Of a stretch of 64,000 nucleotides of DNA, positions 34,190 to 42,823 are shown piece by piece. This stretch comes from Shewanella mangrovi. GTDB taxonomy: Bacteria > Pseudomonadota > Gammaproteobacteria > Enterobacterales > Shewanellaceae. The position numbers and the translations under genes are program-made. Where the stretch lies: contig NZ_JPEO01000016.1 in the NCBI RefSeq assembly GCF_000753795.1, positions 24,870 to 88,869 of the forward strand. Reading direction: 5' to 3'. Position 1 is the stretch's first letter, and every line of letters starts with the position of its first letter. A model generated the notes under the pieces. That model worked only from the letters and a program-made list of their open reading frames with translations. It was not told the origin of the DNA and did not search any database.

Positions 34190-36460
34190 TTAAAGATCCC
34201 AGGCGAGCGTCAAGCCGATGGTTTGTGGTTGAATCACCACCGCACCATAGTTCACATCAGTCGCTGCGGTTGCGGTACCACGGCGGTTAGCACTGATATA
34301 GCCCACTTCGTCAAACAGGTTATTTGCATAAACCGTCAGTGACCAATCACCGCTTTTCAGAGTCGAGCTAAGTCCCACAGTGGTGTAACTTGGCAGGTGG
34401 ATACGTGAGATGTCGGCAGACTGGGTAAATTGCATATAGCGATCGCCCATGTAGGTGACGTTGCCGCCAATAGACAATTGCGAACCATTGCCTAAGTCAA
34501 AGCTGTGTTGTAACGAGACTGTGCCTGAGTTTTTAGCGGAGAATGGCATGCGATCGCCGTCTTTACCATAGGCGGTCGAGCCTTCGACATAACCAGGAAT
34601 ATCTTCGGCCAACGAAGCATCGGTAAAGGCATAGTTAACATTAAACTGCCAATCCTCAAGGAAGGTATAACCCATTCCCAACTCCAGCCCCTGACTAGCA
34701 GCTTTACCTGCGTTGGTGGTGTAGCTGGAACCGTAGGTCAAATCAACTTGGCTGATCTGCAGATCTGACCAATCGATATAGTAAGCCGTCGCATTTAAGT
34801 TAAGTGCGTTCTCGAAGAAACCGCCTTTAAAGCCGACTTCATAGCTCACCAAAGAGTCTGAATCATAGCTTTCAGGAATGCCTTCCACGATGGTGCTGTT
34901 ACCACCACCAGCGCGATAACCAGACGAAATACGCCCAAACAGCATCATGTCTTCGTTAAAGTGATAGCGGGTTGCCAACAGATAAGTAAATACATCATCG
35001 CTGTAACTATCAGTGGTGGTCGACTCATCGGTCAACATGCCACCGCCGTAGCCAGTGCCTTCAATTTTGTTTTTAGCAAAACGGCCACCAACAGTGACAT
35101 CCCACTGGTCGGTAATCTTGTAGGTGGTATTAACAAAGATTGCACTTTCTTTGTAACTGTCATCACCGAGTGACGTCAGCAACGGAACATCGGCAAAATA
35201 GTCACCACTGGCATTATCTGACAGGTAGAAGGTCTGCGTGCTATCGACACTCTCTTTGGTGTAAAACAAGCCAACCTGCCACTGGAAACGCACATCATCT
35301 TTAGACGATAAACGGAATTCCTGACTGATTTTATCTTCGTCATAGCGGTTATCGATAAACGCGCCAGCTTCTTGATAACCCAAGCCGAACATATTGGCGA
35401 ACATTGGTGCAAAGTTACCGATAGAGGTGTAGCCCACATCTTGCTTCGCTGCCGCTCGGTGTTCGGTATAGCCAGTGATAGAATCAAACGTGCCCCAGCC
35501 CAAATCACCGGTTAATTTTGCGGTATAAAAGCGGGTTTGTCCGGCAAAGGAATCGGTATCTACACCGCGAGAGTGTTCATATTGGCCATAGATAGGTTCC
35601 AGTTCTGAGGTAACATCTGCATACGCGGTATTGTCTTGCGACGTATTTTGGAACATTGCCGAACTGCGGAACGTCCAATCGTCAGTCATATGCCAAATCA
35701 TGGCAATACGACCACCATCGCTTTCAATGCTGTTATCTGAACCGTCACGCGTGTTAGTTAAGTAAGCAGGATCTTCACGTTTAAAGCCACTCATGCGGAT
35801 TGCAAAATCGTCAGTGACAGGAAGATTACCTGATGCGCGTATGCTATGACCGGTACTGCCATGCGCCGCTGATGCACCGCCTAATTCAAAGTGTCCGGTT
35901 GCATAACTTGCATTTGGATCCACAGAAACATATTTCACCAGACCGCCCATACTGCTAGCGCCGTATAGCGTACCCTGCGGTCCACGCAACACTTCAATCT
36001 GCTGAATATCTGATGGATCAAGATCTGGAATAACCCCAGTATTCGTCGCTGAGCCATAAGGTACATCATCGATAGTAACGCCAGAAGTTGGACGAGTACC
36101 AATACCGGCGTCAGTCCCTACACCACGCATCACAATGGTGCTACTCATAGCACTTGAGACGTAACTTAAGCCTGGGATTTCAGCAAAATAATCCGCTAGC
36201 TTTGATTTACCCGTCTCCGCTAACGCTTTCGCATCCAATACCGCCATTGATAGCGCCACATCTTGTAAACGCTCGCTACGCTTAGACGCGGTGACGACAA
36301 TTTTTTCGATGCTATTTTCTTTTTCCGCTTTATTCTTTTCTGCGGGGGAAGCATCTTCCGCCATGGCTTGACCAGCAAATAAGGTGACAACGCCTAACGC
36401 AACACCGACCGTTTTTGCCAACGAACTTAAACGAGGTTGTAGAAGTACTGACTGCATCAT
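34190..36460 (-). CDS. TonB-dependent outer membrane receptor
   Basis: A protein of about 756 aa with a signal peptide (cleavage near GQAMAED), a TonB-box-like IEKIVVTASKR, a plug domain (RLQDVALSMAVLDAKAL...IVMRGVGTDAGIG...VLRGPQGTLYGASSMGGLVKYV) and a C-terminal 22-strand barrel. It should import a specific ligand across the outer membrane using TonB energy. No siderophore genes are nearby; the downstream peptidases point to a peptide-like ligand. I prefer the in-frame ATG at 36460 (GGAAT upstream) over ATG 36478, which lacks a Shine-Dalgarno sequence, but either is possible. The divergent YheO-type regulator probably controls it. Confidence 0.93.
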   Translation of the reverse strand: MMQSVLLQPRLSSLAKTVGVALGVVTLFAGQAMAEDASPAEKNKAEKENSIEKIVVTASKRSERLQDVALSMAVLDAKALAETGKSKLADYFAEIPGLSYVSSAMSSTIVMRGVGTDAGIGTRPTSGVTIDDVPYGSATNTGVIPDLDPSDIQQIEVLRGPQGTLYGASSMGGLVKYVSVDPNASYATGHFELGGASAAHGSTGHSIRASGNLPVTDDFAIRMSGFKREDPAYLTNTRDGSDNSIESDGGRIAMIWHMTDDWTFRSSAMFQNTSQDNTAYADVTSELEPIYGQYEHSRGVDTDSFAGQTRFYTAKLTGDLGWGTFDSITGYTEHRAAAKQDVGYTSIGNFAPMFANMFGLGYQEAGAFIDNRYDEDKISQEFRLSSKDDVRFQWQVGLFYTKESVDSTQTFYLSDNASGDYFADVPLLTSLGDDSYKESAIFVNTTYKITDQWDVTVGGRFAKNKIEGTGYGGGMLTDESTTTDSYSDDVFTYLLATRYHFNEDMMLFGRISSGYRAGGGNSTIVEGIPESYDSDSLVSYEVGFKGGFFENALNLNATAYYIDWSDLQISQVDLTYGSSYTTNAGKAASQGLELGMGYTFLEDWQFNVNYAFTDASLAEDIPGYVEGSTAYGKDGDRMPFSAKNSGTVSLQHSFDLGNGSQLSIGGNVTYMGDRYMQFTQSADISRIHLPSYTTVGLSSTLKSGDWSLTVYANNLFDEVGYISANRRGTATAATDVNYGAVVIQPQTIGLTLAWDL

Positions 36461-36691
36461 TAATATTCCATTCTTCATTTTGTTGAAATTATTGAAAGAC
36501 GGCAGTCCACCACAACGCCCTCTTCCCCTGTCGCTCTACCGCATCTTTATCGCGATATTTTTATTATTTATTTTATATAGTTACATAAATAACACTGACA
36601 TTTTGCCTAATACACCCCCAGGATTACGGCCTGCTATAAGGCTATGGCCATGTCACAACAATGTAACCTAAGCATATAAATTACACATTTC

Positions 36692-36730
36692 GTTTATTTG
36701 ATCAACACATTTTGTTGAAACAAAATAAAC
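36692..36730. promoter_or_regulatory. Nested inverted repeats, probable operator
   Basis: An 18-bp perfect palindrome ATTTTGTT-GA-AACAAAAT (36709-36726) sits within outer arms GTTTATTT (36692-36699) and AAATAAAC (36723-36730). The element ends 4 bp before the -35 of the regulator promoter and faces the receptor operon on the other side, as expected for an operator of the divergent YheO-type regulator. Confidence 0.6.
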
Positions 36731-36733
36731 AAA

Positions 36734-36761
36734 TTGTTAATTCAACCTGAAATGGTAGAGT
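36734..36761 (+). promoter_or_regulatory. Probable promoter of the YheO-type regulator gene
   Basis: TTGTTA at 36734-36739 and TAGAGT at 36756-36761 are 16 bp apart, about 80 bp before the chosen start codon. The adjacent palindromes suggest autoregulation. Confidence 0.4.
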
Positions 36762-36841
36762 AGAAGACAGTTCTGATGCCGCTACAGAAGCATGGAAGTT
36801 TGCAATTACGATATTAGTATTTGAATTTATTGGGTAAACAA

Positions 36842-37588
36842 ATGGAAGCAAGACAGATACAAAAGAGTGAGGAAGCACGTTCGCAGTTTTGCGCGACCGA
36901 ACGCCAAGTGGTCATCAACACACTTAAAACAATTGTTGAATTACTCCAACATGTGTTGAGTGACAATGTAGAAGTCGTACTGCACGACATGAGTGTGCCG
37001 GAAAAATCGGTTATCGCACTCGCCAATGGTCACGTTACTGGCAGAGTGATTGGTGACTCCATTCTTGCTGGCCCCAAAGGCGATGTGGGTTTTGCCGAAG
37101 CCTTTAAAAAATTGAATGAACAGGGCACCGAAAATAGCGTAATTGCCAGCTACCACACGGTGGCAAAGAATGGCCTTTCATTGCACTCTTCTACTGCAAT
37201 CTTTCGCGATAGTGATGGCATTCCCTATGCGGCCTTATGCTTCAACTCTGATATGACAATTCCACAAGCTGCTTACTCTTGGCTTAGCAAAATGTTGGGC
37301 AATGAAACTGTTGCACCGACACCTGCCGTCAGTGAACACCCTCATCCAGCTCAGGTTGATACCTTGATGGAGGATATTATTGACTCCGCCATTAACGCCC
37401 ACGACAAGCCGTTGGAACAATTCAGTAAAGAAGACAAGATAGCGGCAGTGGCCGCTATGCAAAGTAATGGTATTTTTGTGGTAAGAGGAGGTGTCAATCG
37501 CGCGGCGAAAGCGCTCGGTGTTACCCGATTTACCATTTATAACTATTTGGATGAGCTCAAGAAACGTAAAGACATAAACAACTTCTGA
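36842..37588 (+). CDS. YheO/DauR-type transcriptional regulator
   Basis: A 248-aa DNA-binding protein with the two-domain design of YheO: an N-terminal PAS-like domain (about 20-125, VEVVLHDMSVPEKSVIALANGHVTGRVIGD and SSTAIFRDSDGIPYAALCFNSD) and a C-terminal helix-turn-helix (about 190-240, GGVNRAAKALGVTRFTIYNYLDEL). Characterised relatives include DauR, the repressor of D-arginine catabolism in Pseudomonas. ATG 36842 was chosen; an upstream in-frame TTG (36821) is possible but unsupported. It is divergent from the TonB receptor/peptidase operon and is its best candidate regulator. Confidence 0.88.
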   Translation: MEARQIQKSEEARSQFCATERQVVINTLKTIVELLQHVLSDNVEVVLHDMSVPEKSVIALANGHVTGRVIGDSILAGPKGDVGFAEAFKKLNEQGTENSVIASYHTVAKNGLSLHSSTAIFRDSDGIPYAALCFNSDMTIPQAAYSWLSKMLGNETVAPTPAVSEHPHPAQVDTLMEDIIDSAINAHDKPLEQFSKEDKIAAVAAMQSNGIFVVRGGVNRAAKALGVTRFTIYNYLDELKKRKDINNF

Positions 37589-37627
37589 GAATGAGACGCC
37601 GCATAGCGGCGCCATCTAAGCAAATAA

Positions 37628-38341
37628 TTAGCCAAAGAAATGTCGCCACAGATAAGAAAATGGCAGCACTAAAAACAGCGCGGGTAAGAAGTTCACTACC
37701 GAGAAATGCATGATCTTGGCGATACGTAAGCCCACCGCCACCATGATGATGCCGCCGACCGCGGAAAAATCAGCGAAAACGATGTCGTCCATCAATGGCA
37801 TAATCGGTTTTGCCAGCATAAACAGCCCCAACTGCACCGCAAACTGCACCACAGCGGTTAAGCCAATGCCGGCCCCTAAGCCAATGGCGAAGATAACGGC
37901 GGTCACAAAATCCATCATCGCCTTCACTAACAACAATTGGTAGTTGCCATTGACACCTTCGGTCATCGCGCCAATCACACCCAACCCACTGGCGCCAAAT
38001 AACACGATTAGCGCGGTAAACTGCTTGGCGTACTCGTCACGCGTCAAGCCTCGCGGCAATGGAATAAAGCGATCTAATTTGCGCTGAATAAAGTTCGCCC
38101 CCGCTGACACACTGCGCTCAAAATAGAACAATTCACCGATCGCTGTTCCAAAAATCAACGACATCACCACGACAGGCAAATTATGCTCTTTGACGATCAT
38201 GCTAATCCCAATCGCGATCGATGCCAGCGCAAATGTTGGCGGCAAACCTTCTTGTAACCGCTTCGGAATACGTTTTGCCAACGCCGCACCAATTAACGCG
38301 CCGGTGACAATGGCAGCACTGTTTAATATTGGACCTATCAT
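37628..38341 (-). CDS. DUF554 family membrane protein (YqgA-like)
   Basis: A 237-aa inner-membrane protein with six to seven hydrophobic helices and the family-typical N-terminus MIGPILNSAAIVTGALIGAALAKRIP plus the glycine-rich FGASGLGVIGAMTEGVNG. DUF554 proteins have no established function; a transport role is often assumed. The start ATG 38341 was chosen because it opens the conserved first helix; a longer frame to 38368 has no support. It is convergent with the regulator gene, 39 bp apart, with no obvious terminator between them. Confidence 0.88.
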   Translation of the reverse strand: MIGPILNSAAIVTGALIGAALAKRIPKRLQEGLPPTFALASIAIGISMIVKEHNLPVVVMSLIFGTAIGELFYFERSVSAGANFIQRKLDRFIPLPRGLTRDEYAKQFTALIVLFGASGLGVIGAMTEGVNGNYQLLLVKAMMDFVTAVIFAIGLGAGIGLTAVVQFAVQLGLFMLAKPIMPLMDDIVFADFSAVGGIIMVAVGLRIAKIMHFSVVNFLPALFLVLPFSYLWRHFFG

Positions 38342-38743
38342 AGTGAATTCTCTAACCGCAGCGCACACTTCAACGGCATATAATGCCAGGCGCTGAATAA
38401 CAAAAGGATTATATTAACTGTTTGTTTCTAATGACTAACAGGCTCAAGAGTATGGGCTCAACGCCACTAGGGAAAGGCAGTATTTTGTACGCAACAGCCT
38501 ACCACTATCACACATTTGACGCTTAACGCATTTTTTCGATTAACGTTAATCTGTACTCACTATTACTTACTGCATTTTGCGCGAATTTAACAAAAAAGCA
38601 TTGATCACGAACAGCTAAATTATGTGTATCAGCTCTATAAACGCGCCGATAAAACTAGCGCAGTTCGCTAGTTAAAGATACTTTTTAACTGTTTGTTTAC
38701 CTCTGTCTTTTTCGAAAGCGATGCAGATATAGTGGGAGGCATC
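38342..38743. other. 402-bp intergenic region with direct repeat and hairpin
   Basis: It separates the divergent DUF554 and ClpP-like genes. A 14-bp direct repeat TTAACTGTTTGTTT occurs at 38414-38427 and 38685-38698, and a perfect 8-bp stem AACTAGCG/CGCTAGTT with loop CAGTT lies at 38653-38673, shortly before the second copy. These may be regulator sites for the two divergent genes. Nothing coding was recognised. Confidence 0.55.
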
Positions 38744-39472
38744 ATGACTAAGGTATCGATAGCACTATTGCTACTTCTGTTATCAGGCTGCAGTTGTACC
38801 GGACATTTTTTGCAGGAAGCAAACGTCACCCTGAGCGATGCCACCACGCTAAGCTATTCAGGTGAAACCTCGGTGAATAGTGCGAAATATGCACTGAAAC
38901 TCGCGCGTCAACATCCCGAAATCAAACGCCTCATTATTAACAGTGATGGTGGAGATGCCATCGGCGGCATGATGCTTGGTGAGTGGGTCCATCGCCAACA
39001 GATTGTGGTTGAAGTTAAGCAACGTTGCTTCGCTACATGTGCCAATTATGTGGTTACTGCTGCAGCAGAAACGGTTGTTGGTCCGGACGCTCAACTCGGC
39101 TGGTTTGGCGGAGCTTGGCAACCTGACACCGATCGCCCCTGGTACACTTTTCTAATCCCCGGTTACGACAAAAATCATAATCTCACCCTCGCCGACTGGC
39201 GTGCGGTCGAGCAAGAGTATTTCGCCCGTATCGGTGTGCGAGAAGAGATCACGATTCTCGGCGAAGTCACTAAGTTTAAACAACAACGGCAACAGAAAGG
39301 CATGTGGAGCTACTGCCCACAAGACCTGCATAAGTTGGGTGTGCGTAATATTCGCTTTGCTGACAACACCGTCGATGCCGATATTGAAGTACTGCAATTT
39401 GCGCCTGGTGAACTCGAGCTGTTTTTGGCGAATAGCCCAATTAAGCCACAACCAGCCGTTGCAGGACTCTAG
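38744..39472 (+). CDS. Lipoprotein with ClpP/crotonase-like fold
   Basis: A 242-aa exported lipoprotein: signal peptide with lipobox LLLSGC (Cys16), then a domain whose pattern recalls ClpP/SppA-like clan proteins: a helix with LKLARQHPEIKRLIINSDGGDAIGGMMLGEWVHRQQIVVEV, then CFATCANYVVTAAAETVVGPDAQLGWFGGAW. In catalytic relatives the CFATCANY site is GxCxSAC-like with a nucleophile Ser; here the equivalent is Thr/Cys, so peptidase activity is uncertain. Cys95 and Cys99 may form a disulfide. The ATG 38744 has GGGAGG upstream; the frame extends to 38693 without support. Function unknown. Confidence 0.72.
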   Translation: MTKVSIALLLLLLSGCSCTGHFLQEANVTLSDATTLSYSGETSVNSAKYALKLARQHPEIKRLIINSDGGDAIGGMMLGEWVHRQQIVVEVKQRCFATCANYVVTAAAETVVGPDAQLGWFGGAWQPDTDRPWYTFLIPGYDKNHNLTLADWRAVEQEYFARIGVREEITILGEVTKFKQQRQQKGMWSYCPQDLHKLGVRNIRFADNTVDADIEVLQFAPGELELFLANSPIKPQPAVAGL

Positions 39473-39625
39473 CGAGAGTTTAAGTGATTGAGCTGAAAAA
39501 TTTACGCTGCTCACTTTTTTAGAACGACGTACGATAAAGTGATGGACGCATGGTGAAAAAACTGCCACAAATGGTAGTTCATTAACCAGAAGTGCCCCTA
39601 GTACTCGCTCAAAAAAGGAATGTGT

Positions 39626-40012
39626 ATGTCAGCTCAAATTGCAATTGCGGTAATGTTTCTGCTCAGCTGTTGTATCGATGCCAAAGCCTGGCAACGTCTT
39701 ACCAGTAAAGCGGCCAGTAAACGGCTAGGTAAAGCCAACTTGGATGTACGCATGACAGTGCAACATAGCCAAGATGCGCTCGCGAGTGATGGCGCGCTGT
39801 ACTTAGACAGTGAAGCGGATAACACCGCGCAGGATAACTTACGCCTTAGCCTTACGGCCGACGCATTAGCGCAACTAACAGAACGCGGTATTGTGAATCC
39901 TGCGCGCTATTTTATGGGTAAGCAGTTGGAGGTTCATGGTGCGGTAATGCAGTTAGACGGCCGAGCTGTGTTACCTATTACCCACGCAGACCAAATTGTG
40001 GAACTGCGTTAA
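39626..40012 (+). CDS. Small exported protein of unknown function
   Basis: A 128-aa protein with a hydrophobic N-terminus (about residues 1-20, ending CCIDAKA), which may be a signal peptide, then a mixed region and a C-terminal part (MGKQLEVHGAVMQLDGRAVLPITHADQIVEL) that looks like a short OB-type beta barrel. No family was recognised. ATG 39626 lies 5 bp after AAGGAA; ATG 39620 overlaps that site. It is downstream of the ClpP-like lipoprotein gene by 153 bp and ends in a good terminator. Confidence 0.7.
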   Translation: MSAQIAIAVMFLLSCCIDAKAWQRLTSKAASKRLGKANLDVRMTVQHSQDALASDGALYLDSEADNTAQDNLRLSLTADALAQLTERGIVNPARYFMGKQLEVHGAVMQLDGRAVLPITHADQIVELR

Positions 40013-40040
40013 TCGCACACGCGTCGCAAATTTAGTGCAT

Positions 40041-40080
40041 AAAAAAAGGTCAGCTGCGACCATCGCCCTGACCTTTTTCT
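40041..40080. terminator. Bidirectional Rho-independent terminator
   Basis: A stem AAAAAGGTCAG/CTGACCTTTTT with a 14-nt loop lies between the convergent small exported protein gene and yaaA; A and T runs suit both strands. Confidence 0.75.
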
Positions 40081-40113
40081 ATGAATGACCCGCGCCAATT
40101 CATGCCAATAATT

Positions 40114-40887
40114 CTATTGTTCCTCTCTCAAGAACACCGGGGCTGCGGCAGTCGAGTCTTTTTCAGAATAATAATAACCCGCGACAGCAAACGTTTTTAA
40201 CTGGTCGGCGTCGGTGACATCATTTTCCAAAATCCAGCGAGCCATCAAGCCTCGCGCCTTTTTGGCATAGAAACTAATGATTTTATATTGACCATTCTTA
40301 CAATCTTTAAAGACTGGCGACACCAATTCGCCCGCTAACTTGGCCTTTTTAACCGCTTTGAAATATTCATTTGACGCAAGATTCACAATAAGCTGAGACT
40401 CTCCCGCTGGCATTGCATGGTTGATTGCTTGCGTGATTTCATCGCCCCAAAACTCATACAAATTCTTACCCTTGGCGTTTTCTAACGCAGTGCCCATCTC
40501 CAAACGATATGGCTGCATTAAATCCAGCGGTTTCAATAGGCCATACAGCCCGGACAGCATACGCAGGCGCTTTTGCGCACGGCGGATATGTTCTTCTGAC
40601 AGCGATTCGGCATCGAGTCCGGTATAAACATCACCTTTGAAAGCGTACAGCGCTTGCTTAGCATTACCTAAGGTAAATGGTTGTTGCCAAGAGGCAAAGC
40701 GAGCCGCGTTCAAACCGGCGATTTTGTCACTTACACTCATCAGCGAGGCAATTTGCGCTGGCGACAACTCTCGGCACACCTCAATTAAAGCTTGGCTGTG
40801 ATCGAGAAACATTGGCAGGCTGTATTCGGAAACAGGCGCAGCTGATTCAAAATCCAATGTTTTGGCTGGTGAGATAAGAATTAACAT
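40114..40887 (-). CDS. yaaA: Peroxide stress protein YaaA
   Basis: A 257-aa cytoplasmic protein of the YaaA (DUF328) family, which in E. coli is induced by OxyR and lowers intracellular free iron under hydrogen peroxide stress. Hallmarks are the N-terminal [48 protein letters not shown] and [12 protein letters not shown] chose ATG 40887, with AAAGG at 7 bp, instead of the upstream TTG at 40893. It is a single gene with its own promoter region downstream of the symporter terminator. Confidence 0.95.
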   Translation of the reverse strand: MLILISPAKTLDFESAAPVSEYSLPMFLDHSQALIEVCRELSPAQIASLMSVSDKIAGLNAARFASWQQPFTLGNAKQALYAFKGDVYTGLDAESLSEEHIRRAQKRLRMLSGLYGLLKPLDLMQPYRLEMGTALENAKGKNLYEFWGDEITQAINHAMPAGESQLIVNLASNEYFKAVKKAKLAGELVSPVFKDCKNGQYKIISFYAKKARGLMARWILENDVTDADQLKTFAVAGYYYSEKDSTAAAPVFLREEQ

Positions 40888-40937
40888 GTTCAAACCTTTA
40901 GCTATTAACTTGCCGGTTATGATACGGCATCAAACAT

Positions 40938-40968
40938 AAAAAACCACGCCGCCAAGACGTGGTTTTTT
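40938..40968 (-). terminator. Rho-independent terminator of the symporter gene
   Basis: Stem AAAACCACG/CGTGGTTTT with a 9-nt loop and flanking A and T runs, 26 bp past the symporter stop. Confidence 0.8.
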
Positions 40969-40993
40969 CGATAACGACAACCGAGTACAGTAA

Positions 40994-42481
40994 TTAATCG
41001 GTGTCACCAACTGGCTCAGCGTCGAGCGGATTCCACACTTCTTTGTCTATCTGCTGGCTGAGCTCAGGGAAACGTGATTTATCAAATTCTGGTGTTTTCC
41101 CGGCTGACAATTGGTCGCGGTAATCACCAATCACTTTAAAAGCAACGCCCGAGAGCAGCACCAGTGCGAGAATATTCACCAACGCCATAAAGCCCATCGA
41201 CAGATCGGCCAAATCCCACACCAGCGAAATTTTTGCTAACGAACCAAACATCACCATCGCTAACACACATAAGCGGAACAGTAGAATGACCTTTTTGCGG
41301 TTACCGAGCAGGAACACCACATTCGTTTCAGCATATGAATAGTTGGCGATAATAGAGGTAAAACAGAAGAGTAAAATGGCACCAGCGACGAACCAGCCGC
41401 CCCAACTACCAACATGGAACTCCAATGCAGAAATCGTCATTGCAATGCCATCGCTGCCGCCACTCCAATCATTAGAAAGAAGAATGATGGCGGCAGTTGC
41501 AGTACAGATCACTAAGGTATCAACAAACACCCCGACCATCTGCACAAATCCCTGAGAAGCGGGATGATGCGGATTCGGTGACGCGCTGGCGGCAACATTG
41601 GCGGCGCTGCCCATACCAGCCTCATTGGAAAACAGGCCTCGAGCAATCCCAGATTGCATCGCCTGCGCAATGGTATAGGCCACACCGCCCGCAGCCGCCT
41701 CTTGCCAGCCAAAGGCGCTCTTAAACACTAACGTGAAAACATCAGGCAAACGCTCGAGATTCATCAATACGATAATCAATGCCATACCGATATAGATAAT
41801 AGCCATGATGGGCACCACAAATTCAGACACCTTGGCCACCTTACGTAAGCCGCCACTGATCACCAAAGCGCTAAGCACCACTAACACAACACCAATCACA
41901 TTGGGCGAGATATCAAATACTGCATTGACCGCACCCGCAATGGTATTGGCCTGTACCGCATTGAATACCAAGCCGAAGGAGATAATCAGAAAAATTGAGA
42001 ACAATACCCCCATCCAGCGCTGCCCGAGTCCTTTTTCCATGTAAAACGCTGGGCCGCCGCGGTATTGACCATCACTATCTTTGACTTTGTACACTTGCGC
42101 TAACGTCGACTCGACCATGGCGGTCGCCATACCAACTAAGGCAATTAACCACATCCAAAACACCGCACCGGGTCCGGCGGTACCGATCGCTACCGCAACC
42201 CCCGCCATGTTACCTGCGCCGACCCGCGCCGCCATGCTGGTACAAAAGACCTGAAACGAAGACAACCCAGCGTCGTCTGAACGACGACTGCTGATCATCA
42301 CTTTGGCCGAATGTTTAAGGTGAGTAAATTGAATAAACAGCAAGCTAACAGAAAAATAAATCCCGACGCCGACTAATGCATAAACGAGCAACTCTCCCCA
42401 TAGCAGAGAGTTGAGAAATTGAACAACGGTTTCAACCATAAAAGACCCTGCATAACGCCAAAACAGTGGCTGCTTCGACAT
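40994..42481 (-). CDS. AGCS-family sodium:alanine/glycine symporter
   Basis: A 495-aa inner-membrane transporter with about eleven hydrophobic helices that should couple sodium entry to alanine or glycine uptake. The family signature region GVGAGNMAGVAVAIGTAGPGAVFWMWLIALVGMATAMVEST is present near residues 85-125 (split here only for description), as is GIARGLFSNEAGMGSAANVAA. ATG 42481 has a strong AGGAG but short spacing; ATG 42439, which starts MVETVVQFLNSLLWG like relatives, is a real alternative. It is divergent from the phosphoketolase gene and may share the CRP-like site between them. Confidence 0.92.
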   Translation of the reverse strand: MSKQPLFWRYAGSFMVETVVQFLNSLLWGELLVYALVGVGIYFSVSLLFIQFTHLKHSAKVMISSRRSDDAGLSSFQVFCTSMAARVGAGNMAGVAVAIGTAGPGAVFWMWLIALVGMATAMVESTLAQVYKVKDSDGQYRGGPAFYMEKGLGQRWMGVLFSIFLIISFGLVFNAVQANTIAGAVNAVFDISPNVIGVVLVVLSALVISGGLRKVAKVSEFVVPIMAIIYIGMALIIVLMNLERLPDVFTLVFKSAFGWQEAAAGGVAYTIAQAMQSGIARGLFSNEAGMGSAANVAASASPNPHHPASQGFVQMVGVFVDTLVICTATAAIILLSNDWSGGSDGIAMTISALEFHVGSWGGWFVAGAILLFCFTSIIANYSYAETNVVFLLGNRKKVILLFRLCVLAMVMFGSLAKISLVWDLADLSMGFMALVNILALVLLSGVAFKVIGDYRDQLSAGKTPEFDKSRFPELSQQIDKEVWNPLDAEPVGDTD

Positions 42482-42596
42482 TATCTCCTGCTTAATTTGT
42501 TAAAATCTGCGGCGGTAGATTCTGAAAGTATCTTACCATTTTGGGTTCCACAGACTGTTTTTGCTCTACGGGTCAACTTTTTCCTAGTTTGCAGCA

Positions 42597-42612
42597 GGTG
42601 ATTAAGATCACA
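42597..42612. promoter_or_regulatory. CRP-like binding site
   Basis: GGTGATTAAGATCACA matches TGTGA-N6-TCACA at nine of ten positions. It lies 115 bp from the symporter start and 211 bp from the phosphoketolase start, closer to the symporter gene. Confidence 0.5.
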
Positions 42613-42756
42613 ATATAGTTATTTATACTACAAATAAAAAATCGACTTTAGCAAAAACATCATCTTGTTTTATAAGTATATTTTCTAATTTTATTACTAA
42701 GCCTAGCCAGTTCCTCACTAAATTAACTTTCAGAAACCTGATTTCGACCACATTTT

Positions 42757-42771
42757 TGTAATTTAACTACA
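42757..42771. promoter_or_regulatory. HexR-like operator upstream of phosphoketolase
   Basis: TGTAATTTAACTACA differs at one arm position from the HexR palindrome TGTAAT-N3-ATTACA. It is 52 bp before the phosphoketolase ATG, a position for repression. HexR is the known controller of central sugar metabolism genes in Shewanella. Confidence 0.6.
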
Positions 42772-42823
42772 AATATAGTTATGTCATACAAATCAACTGG
42801 TATTTGCTCAAGTGAGGCATCTT

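Larger units (their letters stand above)
36479..36841. other. Divergent regulatory region between receptor and regulator genes
   Basis: This 363-bp AT-rich spacer holds the nested inverted repeats listed separately and a likely promoter for the regulator gene. The receptor-proximal half has an AT-rich tract (about 36546-36600) where the receptor promoter is expected. No coding frame or RNA gene was recognised in it. Confidence 0.6.
42482..42823. other. Divergent regulatory region, symporter/phosphoketolase
   Basis: A 342-bp AT-rich spacer with a CRP-like site at 42597-42612 and a HexR-like palindrome at 42757-42771 (listed separately). An additional inverted repeat AACTA/TAGTT overlaps the HexR-like site on its right. 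No coding frame was recognised. Confidence 0.6.
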
